64,000 bases of DNA, taken from assembly GCF_021869535.1 (NCBI RefSeq), contig NW_026262701.1, positions 50,719,278 through 50,783,277 on the forward strand, written 5' to 3'. The stretch is from Mytilus californianus. Taxonomy: Eukaryota > Mollusca > Bivalvia > Mytilida > Mytilidae. This document shows, piece after piece, positions 37,601-49,600 of the stretch (position 1 is the stretch's first letter; each line of letters begins with the position of its first letter). The notes under the pieces were generated by a model. The model was not told where the DNA came from and did not search any database. It saw only the letters and a program-made list of their open reading frames with translations. Both the position numbers and the translations under genes were made by a program.

Positions 37601-40600
37601 AATGCAGCTTTTTGTCCTGAATATGTGAAAATTAAGCAGTGTCAGCAGCCCAAAAATGTCAAATTTTTGAAAATTCTTTAAATTGTTTGATTCTTTAGGT
37701 ACATGTTCTTGTAGCTAGGGCAAACATACCTGAGGTCATATACATTGCCTATTTGTTCCCTAAAAAATTTGGATTACCAAGCTAAGTGACCTTTTTCCCT
37801 TCTTCCCGGAAATTCAAAATGGAACACTGCATGATGTTAAGCCAAGACTAATTTTGGTAAATTTGGTATAACCCCAAGAATCAGTCAGATCAAAATTTAA
37901 AATAGAAGTTGCACAACTTTATATCATATGAATCTGTGCAAGTTTGGTTTCATTCTGTCAAGCCATTTTCAAGGAAATGTTGATTTAAATGGTGTGATGC
38001 AGATGGCACAAGAAGACAGAAGTGATCCCTATGTGAGGCTACAGCTTACATATCATTTAACATTAGAATGACACTCAAATTTCCTGACATAATTACAACA
38101 TTTATTTTCAGACATGTATTTTTCTAGTCAAATGTTTTTATACCCTTTTTAAAAAAAAGATTATGTTTTATAATTACATGAAAATATGTAAATACTAGGG
38201 ATGTTAATGAGTACTCGAGTATTCGAGTATCGCTCGGTAGTACAGAGTATCGAATATCAAAACTTTACTTGACTAATCGGTTTTCTGTTAGAATATTGCT
38301 GTCTTCTTTATATAAAATAGATCTTCTTTGAACCTCTTTCCGAAAATTAAATAGGCATCACTGATTAACTAGTAAATAAAATACATTTTGTTTCGAATGC
38401 TGTGCTAAATTATCATTAAACATGCCTAAGAAAATATGTGGGTTTTACCTAGGCTAACACTTTAAACTAAATATGTCTTATCCATTCCGTCACATCAGTT
38501 ACGTTAGACCAAATATTTTCGTCTGCAAGACATTAATATACAGAGTTGCAAAACCGACTGCCCCCAATAACAGTTGACAAGAAAAATGAATGTTTCTAAA
38601 TAAAATAAATCCGTTGCATCCTCTGGCGACCCTCAGTGAATAATTAAACTTCTAATCCTTCTGCCTTTGTAAACATTATACAATTATAGCCTTTGTAGGA
38701 GGTCGATACAAGGATATATTGACCTGAAAGAAGTATATTGACTGAGGACGAAGTCCGAGGTCGATATACTTCTTTGGGTCGATATATCCTGTATTGACCT
38801 CATAAATAGGCTATAATTATTATATTATTAATTTCCGACCATATTTGTATCAAAATCGTCATTTGATCTTGTTGTAATTTTATAGATATGATATTGTCTC
38901 CTAGACAATAACAACAGATTAGTTGTTATTTCATTTACTTTTTTGATGTTTTTTTTTACATGTTATGTATTTGAAGATTTTTTTTCTTCAAATAATCGAT
39001 CATAGATATTTTTTTATAAAACTTTTAACAATATCATGAAATTCATTACATGACGTCACAAAGTATATCGGTTTTTAGATATTCTAAAAGTAACCGTGCA
39101 ATATGCTTTTTGCTATCCGCCGTTTTCTCTCTACCTTCGAAAATATAGTTTAACATGTGACTATCCCTGAACGAATCAAATTAGTTAAAATATACGAATT
39201 AATAATATTACCAAATACTATTGTTTGATATGGTTTTTCCTTGTTATAATTTTTAAATAGGTGTTCATTAAATTATATTAATTAGATTATTATTTTTTTA
39301 CTTAATTAGACTAAGTACTTGCAGGTAATGAGCTATTAATTTTGGTATGTAATTTCTTGTCCCAGATACTTATGTAGATGGTTTTTCTTCTATTGAACAA
39401 CCCACAGAATGTAAAATACGTATTTTTGTGTTTCCGTTTTATAGATATATTCCCGAGCGAGTACTCCAGTATCGCTCATTACCAACGAGTACTCGATTAG
39501 TAATTGTTTACCGAGTTGACATCCCTAGTAAATACTAATAATGCTATATACTACCTATCAAGAAGTCTATCAGCTTTCTCCTGTAACAATTTAGTTGTAT
39601 CATCTAATGCATGTGGAGCTAAGTCCTGAAAAATGAAAAACAATAGCAATTCAAATGATTTGTCTGTAAATTATCTACCTGTCTAACACTTACCCCTTCA
39701 GGACTAACTATTTTGCTTGCATTATGCAGGTGTTCATTTTATACAGGTTACATTACTAAATAAATTTCTTCGATGTCATGAATCATGAATCATGATAAAT
39801 GATTTTAGTTTAGAAAATTTTATGGTTTGCACAGGGTAAGGTAAAGTAGTTTCAGTGTATTTTTTATGTTTCTTCAAAAATTTTATACAGCCAACCAATA
39901 ATTGGTATTGTTGAACATCGACCCAAAAATAAATTAAAACGACAAACTAAAGGCTCCCTTGAGCCTGAACTGCTCACCTATTTTTTGTTGTTGCAACACA
40001 TATATATCGACCAGCTAAACTGATCACTGACCATATGGCTAAGGGCTGTTCCAAAATTGATTTATATTATGGGTGGTGAAGTTCTAAAAAAGTGCCTACC
40101 CACTGTTTACAAGTCACAGAGTATAATTTTTGAAAAGTTAAAATTTCCATATATTTACCTTTAACTCTGGTTTCTTGTAACCAAATCCTTTATCATGACC
40201 TTTGTATGGGCTTATAGGAGAATGTGGGGTAAATCGTCTTGTTTTTTTAGCACCAGGGCTGTCTTCTTTTGGTGTTGAGCTGTCAGTATAGGATCTATCT
40301 GATAACCACCAAAAATCTCTTTGAGCAGAAGATGAGGCCTTCTGTCTCTCCTCACGACTCATTGGCTGTCCTGAACGGAATCTCTCAATATATCTGTAAT
40401 TCAAATTTAAGGTAAAAGCAATTTATTCATATAAATTCAGATAAAAGATCATGCTTATGCAAATTGAGAAATTAAAAAACATTACTTTGTTGAGCTGTCC
40501 ACATCTCTTGAAAGGCAGAATCAAACATTTGTGTTTAACAGATTTTTTACAGGAAATTTTGTTTTAAAAGAGTGTTTTCTGTTTTTGACAACTTGTATTG

Positions 40601-43600
40601 ATGGTTTTTCTTGTCTTATTGATGTCTATCTGACATCCCCTTTTATTCATATGAAAACAGAAATTATATAAACAAAGAATATAAAAAAAAGATGTGGTAT
40701 GATTGCCAATGGCAATGAGACAACTCACCACTAGAGACCAAAGGATGTAGAAGTTAACTATAGATCACCATGCAGCCTTTAACAAAGACCCATACCACAT
40801 ATAAAAGGCCACAAATGACAAATGTAACAATTCAAACGAGAAAATTAACGGCAAAATATGTTCACGCTTGTACATTTTTATAACACCTACTTTTGTAAAG
40901 TTGATGAACTGTCTTGTCTCATATTTCCATTCTGCGACATAAGGTTAGATTTTCTTTTGTCTGCTGGAGGATCCCTCTCTGGAAACTGCAATGTTTTCTT
41001 TAAATCACCATATCTATCTCCACTATTTTGAAATATAATGTTGTTCAAAGGGTGATCTTCATCTGTTATACTGAAATATTGAACAAACATATTCAGACTT
41101 TGCATTCATTCACCACTATATACAGGGTTCTCACTAAGATGAGTCCATGAGCCTTAAACTTATTAGAATAAGACTGGACTCATCAAAAGATGCAGCAAAA
41201 TTATGTCAGCAGAGTCAAATGATTATCATTTCATTACAAAAATTGAATTGTCTTGTCGAGTTGTTCCTTATTTTCTTTTGAATAGATATAAGAAGATGTG
41301 GTATGAGTGACAATGAGACAACTCTCCATCAAAGTCAAAATTTATAAAAGTAAACCATTACAGGTCAAAGTACGGTCTTCAACACGGAGCCTTGGCTCAC
41401 ACCGAACAGCAAGCTATAAAGGGCCCCAAAAGAACAGACTTAAATAATGAGTAAAGAAAAGAAGGCAGTGAAATTTGGACTGGCATTGTAAAACAATTCA
41501 TTTTTTACTTTAAATTATATATATGCAATGTTTAACACTTGGCAAATAAAAAAATGCCATAGAAATTTCTTACAGACAAATGGACGGGCAAACAGATAGA
41601 CAGAGATAAAACAGTATACCCCTTCCTTGGGAGCAAGATATAAAAATCCTAAAAAATAAGGTAGAGATACCTGGTAGGTGATTGAGTCAATAATCACTCT
41701 TAATGGTTATTATGCTGATGGCTGTCAGTGATCAACTCTGAAATTTCTCTCACAGTGACGTATATTAAATAATTATTATATATCACTTTGCTGTGAATCA
41801 AAGCATTATCACACAAAATCTGCAGCAATTGCTCTGTTCCACAGAGATTCTCTCAACTTTTTTTCAATGAACGCTTATTGAACACTGGAATTTAACTTTG
41901 TTTCCCTAATTGAAACTTAATCTCATTCTACCGATGGAACAGGATAATAAGACTCTGCAACTGGAACCATTAAAAGTATTTTCAGTACCTCTTTTGAGAA
42001 ATTAATTCTTAGAATCCTACAATATTTCCAAAGGAGGCTGTGAATTTGATGTGTCAAATACTTTAAAGTTGATATTTGTAGCTTAACATACCACATTTAC
42101 GAGTAAGAGCAAGGACATGCAGCTAGGAGAATAAGAAATCCATGTATGGTGACACAACTGAGTGTTACTGTGTAAACTAGTTCATGTATATAAAAAGTCT
42201 TACTGGAGAAGTCAGTCTAGAACAAAGTAGAAAGCAAGATATATTCTATGCAATATATACATCAATGGTGTCCTCCTGAATAATTATGTAATAATGTTCT
42301 TGTATTTCAATGAATTTTAAGATGAAGCTTATTTTGATGCTTAAGTTTAATTTTTTTCTATTCTTTATCTTCTTAAGCTTCCTGTGTGTCTGTGATCATA
42401 GTTATATGCATCATTGTTCACATTTACTATACACTAAATTTACCTTAATGGCCTGTCTGTGCTTGGCCATGATTCATCAAAATGTGAGGAACCAGATTCA
42501 TTCTGGTTTGCTTTTGGGGTGAATGAGTTACCTCCCTTTAAAAATAGTTCATCATTATAACTCAGTCTTTCCTCTTCATTACGTTTCCTGGTACTTGATC
42601 TAATTGGACTGATAGCTGTCTGAAAGTAAAAATACAACACAAAATATATTTTTATCAAATTATGCATTAAACTGAAACAAGTATCAACAATCACATATAG
42701 GAACTTTTATTTGATTTTCTAAGATGGAACTTTTTTATATAACAACCTGCACTTATCAATGTTAAAATAATCAGTGTTAAACTTAAAATTAAAAAATGTT
42801 AAGGATGCTGCAAAACTAAACCTTTTTTCATAGTCCTTCCCCTGAATATTTTTAATTATTTTAAAAATAACCCACTTAAAATATTTGTGTAAATAACAAA
42901 ATATAGATACATAATCATGATAATTGAAAGTTCATGTCTGACAAAATAATTAGTGTAAAACTCTGAATTAATCCAAAATATTTTGTTTGCCAAAAACTTT
43001 TGATTCACACTCCTTACAAGTTACATATGAACACTATTTAAAAAAGAAATAATCATCTTAAAATGTTAATGTAAACAGCTGAATATAAATACATGCATCA
43101 CTAAAAATTTATAATTTTGATTACTAGAAAATAAGTGCTAATCATGAAGTTGCAAATTTGTCTTATTTATCATTAATAGTATGAAAATAAGTTATGTCTG
43201 TTCTTAATAGGTATTTTGGCAACTTATATCTAACCGCCTCAAAGGACTCTTGCTCGCCTCATGTGTCTTTGGTTATGGAAAACAGGTCTTTCTGCAGACT
43301 AGCATGTGAAAATGAAGCTCAGCATGTCAGTCTAGTACAAAGGTTTTATATTCATATCATCATCATTAACATGTTCTGGTGCTGATATTCATGTAATACT
43401 TGCAACTGGATGCTAAACACTATGTTAAAATTCAATTGATCTATCCATCAATATTGTTATATCTTAATATAATAAACTGTTATCACAGAGATATGTCTCG
43501 CCTTTTTGTAATTTTTATAATGCAAATGTTGAAATTAAAATAGCAATACTTTAACATGTAAGTTATGCAAATATTCAAAGTCGATGAACCATGATTGAAG

Positions 43601-46600
43601 GTACATGGGTAAACAATCTCCATGGAATGAGATGTGCCAATGCTAATACAACTGCATACCAAATACCATTGACTAATTATAAGTTGTTCCCTTTGAACAA
43701 ACCTAAACACAAACATTAACTTGTAAACTATGTAAAAGTTTCAAAGTCAATGAACTATGATTAGGGGTAGGGCTATATAATCTCCATGGAAACGATACTT
43801 GCAAATGCCAATAAATTTGCATACCAAATATCATTGACTTAACATTAGCAGTTCATCTTAAATTGATCTAATCACAAACTAATACATGTAAACTAAGCAA
43901 AAGTTTCAAAGTAAATAGACCATGACTGAGGGGGCGGGGCCAAGTTTTCTCCATGGAAATGAGATGTGCTAATGCTTATACAACTGAACACCAATTAACA
44001 TTGGCCTACCACTAATGGTTCCCCTTGAACTGACCTAATTGCAAACTAATACATGTAAACTTAGCAAAATTTTCAAAGTCTATAGACCATGACTAAGGGG
44101 GCAGGGCCAAATAATCTCCATGGAAATGAGATATGCCAATGCTTATACAACTGCATACCAAATATCATTGACCTACCACTAGTGGTTCCCCATAAATTGA
44201 CCTAATCACAAACTAATACATGTAAACTATGAAAAGTTTCAAAGTCAATAGACCTTGACTGAGGGGGCAGGGCCAAATAATCTCCATGGTAATGAGATGT
44301 GCCAATGCTAATACAACTGCATACCAAATATCATTGACCTACCACTAGTGGTTCACCATGAACTAGACCTAATCACAAACTAATACATTGTTGATGCTGC
44401 CGCCGCTGACGCCAGAAACAGCATACCTATGTCTCGCTTTTTGACTCCGTCAAGGCGAGACAAAAATTAGGAGATGTGGTATGATTGCCAATGAGACGAC
44501 TATCCACTAAAGTTCAAATGAAGTGGATGTAAGCAATTAATGTCTTTTTGTGATATTGGGAATTTGTAGTTGATGGTAGCTTTTTGCTTGTCTCTGTTTA
44601 ATTCACATTTTTTTAGACTCACACTGATATAGCTTGGCTTTTTGTAGAGACACCTGTGTTTTGTTGAAGACTGTGAGTTCACCTCAAGTGACTCAAGCTG
44701 TATTTTTTTTTGTGTTGTTGGGTCGCTGCCTAATTTACATACATCCCAATTTAAAGTATTCATGCTTTAAGTGATTATTACAAGTAAATACAAATATGAT
44801 ACACACTCATGCATCACTATATATACATTTAATAAACTTTATAAACAATTGCAAGAAGGTATACTAAATAAATATATATATATTATATTGATCTAACAGA
44901 CATGACTGAAGTTATAGAAAATTACACAATAAGACAAAAACTCTGAACTCAAGTCCATTGCCCTGATTTAGGTCTCTACCTGCAAAATATATTACCTTAA
45001 CTATTTATAACATATAAATGCTAAACAAACGCCAAGATCAATAAATGTGAATTATGAGAATAAACTGTTGACACAGAGATATGTCTTGCATTTTGTAAAT
45101 TTGATGGTATGATGCAAATGTTGAAATTAAAATGGCAATATTTAAACATGTCAACTACGTAAATCATTCAAAGTCAATGAATCAATGAATCATGACTGAA
45201 GGTGCTAGCCCAAGAAATTTGAAATGCCAATGCTTAAAAAACTGCATACCAAATACCATTGACTTATCATATGTGGTTCCATTTAAACTAACATAAACAC
45301 AAACTTCAACTTGTAATCTATATATGTAAAAATTTCAGAGTCAATGAACCAATGTGAGGGGGTGGGGCCATATAATTTCCATGGAAATGAGACTTGCCAA
45401 TGCCAATACAACTGCATACCAAATATCATTGACTTAACATTAGTCCTTTATCCCAAACTGATCTAATCATCACATCACAAACATTAACATTGTAAATAAC
45501 CCAAAACATTCAGTCAACAAACCATGACTAAAGGGAGAGCCAAAAAATCTCCATGGAAATTAGATGTGCCAATGCTTATACAACTGCATATATATACTAA
45601 TTTAGTAAATATCATTGACCTACCACTAATGGTTCCCCTTAAACATGTTAAACTGACCTAATCACAAACTAATACTGTACATGTAAACTAAGCAAAAGTT
45701 TCAAAGTCAATAGACCATGACGGAGGTGGTGGAGAAAAATAATCTCCATGGAAATGAGATGTGCCAATGCTAACACAACTGCATACCAAATATCATTGAC
45801 CTACAACTAGTGGTTCCCCATAAACTTGACCTTATCACAAACTAATACATTGTTGACACAGCTGCTGACAACACCATGCCTATTTAAAGTTTTGCTTTTT
45901 CAACGCGAGACAAAAATGTACATGTGGAAGCAGACAGGAAACAGACAAATACTTCAATTTTATGCCCACTTCTTCCGTTCTGCATAATTTAGAGATAATT
46001 TGTGTATCTAAATATTATATTAATAATTTACAGGAGTAATTTCAATCCTAAAAAAGTTTATTATTAGGTAAAACCTTTTGCTCATTAGACTTTCTAATCT
46101 AACTTGAGTGTCAAATGTATATTTGAAAAATTATTCCTACCTTTTTCTGGTTTTCAGAGAGATTTTTCTTTTCTGTTGGATAGTAATGTGCTTTAGGAGG
46201 TGGATCAACATAAAATGGATCTCTGTATAGTAAAAAAATAAATAATGCAAAAGTAAGTTCACTATCATTGATCTACATACTGAATACCTCAAAACAGTCA
46301 TTCTAATACTTGATTTATATACTCATTTAAAAGCATAGCATATGTGATTAAAACACTTATGACATGTACATGTATGACTATTCTAAGAAGTTTGCAGCTA
46401 CAAAAGTCTTGCTTTCCTATAACCTTTGTATGTCTGTACATATACATTATGTAATTATAATTAATATTTATTGTGTGTATCTCTATACCAATGTAATTTG
46501 GTTTGTTGAGAAATAAAGATATATATAAAGACAAATAATTAATTTTGTTCTAGGAAAGACCATTTACACAATGTATTACAGCTACTGGTATTCTGAGTAA

Positions 46601-49600
46601 GAGAGTGAACCAATAAAGCAAATCAAATATAAATTGTATGAATAGACAAATAAACAATCTATATATTATAACATGTATAAGTTAAATTATAAGCCTAATT
46701 CTAACATGACGTTCTTCAAACGCTTTGAGTACACACCCGTGGTAAAATATGAATATATTGTTTGGGCTGTTCCGATCGTACTCCCGCGTCATATGCTTTT
46801 TTATGAATGAGCTACCCGACGTCATAGAACGATGACGTAAGAATATAAGCATTTTACGGGAAAATACACGCTTGTAAACCAGAAAATCATCACAACAAGG
46901 AAACGTAAACAAACGATGCTTAAATGTGTTATATAAGCCATTTTTTGTATACATATAACAGTACAATTATCATTTAGATTCATCCAAACCTATCTAAATA
47001 TGTTATTGTAAATAGTTTAAGAATGTCATTTATTCAGTTTGCTCCGGTCTTTTACGTCAATTTGATAGTGCGTTTATTTATGGGAACGGCAAAAAATGCC
47101 TTCATCTAGAGCGCTTCCATCCAAAACAATTGCCGTATTTGTCCTATTAGAATCGAAATAATTCATGGGGGCTTGAATATATCGCGATTTTACCACGGGT
47201 TGTTCCTTTATGCCGATATTTTACCCCTCGCTATCGCTCAGGGTAAAATATTTGTCATAAAGGGCCAACCCGTGGTAAAATCACGATATATTCAAGCCCC
47301 CATGAATTATTTCTTAATTATTGAATTCCACAATAACATATACATTGTCGTGCTCTATGCTTTTGCATTATTTTTAAAAATGTGTTTGTGTACAATACCT
47401 ATAATATGCTATGAGGAGATTGATCTGAACAATGTAAATAACTCAACCCAGAGACAACTTGGGCCAATACTACTTTAAGTACTTGGTCACCAATAATGAC
47501 AACTTATATAATTTAAGTATCAAAAGAGGTTTTGGACTATTTAAAGGATTATAAATGATTAAATGTTATATTTTACATGGAGGTATCATTTAAATGTTGC
47601 TGAATTTGCAAAACATTATCAAAATTTTGTGTTTGAATTTGAATATATACTTATCTTTATTAATTTATTATAAAAATTAATTTAAGCAAACAAATTATGA
47701 GGTTGAATTTGGTTTTTTTATTTTTGGGATTTGTTATTTACTAATTTTTTTAACCTAAAGTATATATATATGTCAATAGGTCCTTTAAAGTCAACTTGGA
47801 CCATCTATAATGCTGACTCTGACAGAGTTTGGGCTATTTAAATGATAAAATTTTATATTTCACATCAAAGTTTCATTTATACCTTGCTGCATTTGCAAAT
47901 GAAATGCTGTGCCAAAAATATTTGGTTTAATGTAAATTCTAATTTTAACATCATCAGGGTGGTTCGATGTTTTAAATCTTTATTTATTCATTAAACAAAC
48001 TAAATCTATCCATTAACTTAATTCATTATTTTTTATTTTTGTTTATTATAATCTCATTGAATTTACCTTATAATTAAACTAAATGAATTGGAAATTATTT
48101 ATCTAATGAAAAAAGATACCTATAAAATTGAGAATGGAAATGGGGAATGTGTCAAAGAGACAACAACCCGACCATAGAGCAGACAACAGCCGAAGGTCAC
48201 CAATGGGTCTTCAATGCAGCGAGAAACTTGTGGTTTTTTAGAAAGGAGCCAAGACTGGCTCCCAGAATATGAACCAGCACACAATAAATTGAATTATGTG
48301 AATATGATAAAACTGTTGGGCTAAAGACGTCAAACGCTATCCGTCATAAATTACCCGAAAAATAAAACAAAAGATAGGGTATATCAGGGTAGCGACTGAC
48401 GTCTGACTAAATAGAAGAATGGGGCTGAATGTGAAATACTACTTTTTGATAAATATTCCTAAAGTAATGAACATAGAGAAGTTCTCGCTCGGACACACAC
48501 TCCATAATCTAGTATATTATAAGAGTATAAACCTTTGTATATTATAAGAGCATAAATCTATGTATATATTAGTGATTATTTCATTTTAAAATTGAAATAT
48601 GCTTTTGACTACTAACACAGCACTTTAAAATAATTGAGGATGTAATATATATCCAGCTTAAGGAAATCTGCCAAAAAAAACAATGGTTGAGTACATATAT
48701 ACAGCTTTCAAACAGCAGAAATAAAAATAAATCTAGGAAGCATCATACAATTTTCAACAATAGACAGATGCAGGTCTACACAAAATGTCAAGCTCTAATT
48801 AATTGTCCTGAGTCCAAAAGTTGTGATCTTGAATTGTCTATATAAACAGTCCAAATTCTCTTTAAAGTTGATACAAGTTGTCTTTTTTCGTTGTAGACAC
48901 TCATGTAATAATTCATATACAGTGGGGTATAATCAAAATGGGCATCAAAACTATCACTTTCAGTTTTTGCATTGTAGACAGACCTAGTTGTCTTATGGCC
49001 AAGTTGTCTTGCGATTGGCAGAATATCACGTATACAGATACAACACGCAAAATAAATATTTTAGAGTCACCAGTGTTTTTGACATTCTTCCTCTATAAAA
49101 GCAGTTCTCTGTAGAATTTCATGTAAAAATAAGTAAACACATAATTTTTTTCACTAGAAATGAAACATTTAATGGTTATTTTTAAGTGGTTTTGATATTT
49201 TAAGCGTTTTTGGTGTGATTTAAGATATTATTGGACAGTAGACCTAATTCCATGAATTCTTCTGTCTGAATATAGGGTATACGTATATTTCTTGATCTTC
49301 ATTTCCTTTTTACTATTTTTTAGTGTGCGATATATCTACATCTATATAGCAAAAAAAAAAATAGTAAAAAGCAAATGAAGATCTAGAAATATATGTTATA
49401 TAGAGACAGAAGAATTCGGTCTAATTGGACAGATGAGTGGACGTCCAACCATGAATAAGTGGTCCAAATATATATGAGTTCCTACGGTAGTCTTTCAAAA
49501 ATGATCCAATTTGTAATTATCAATATCATTAAATGGGTACCAGTCAAATTGACACCTGGTCAATTAGGCACCTATAGAAAAAGCCAAATGGGCACAGTCA

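Noticed and set aside
46682-46966. 94-codon reverse-strand frame
   Set aside because: It lies beside and partly within the foldback repeat around 46730-47312, and the composition follows the repeat. No family was recognised.
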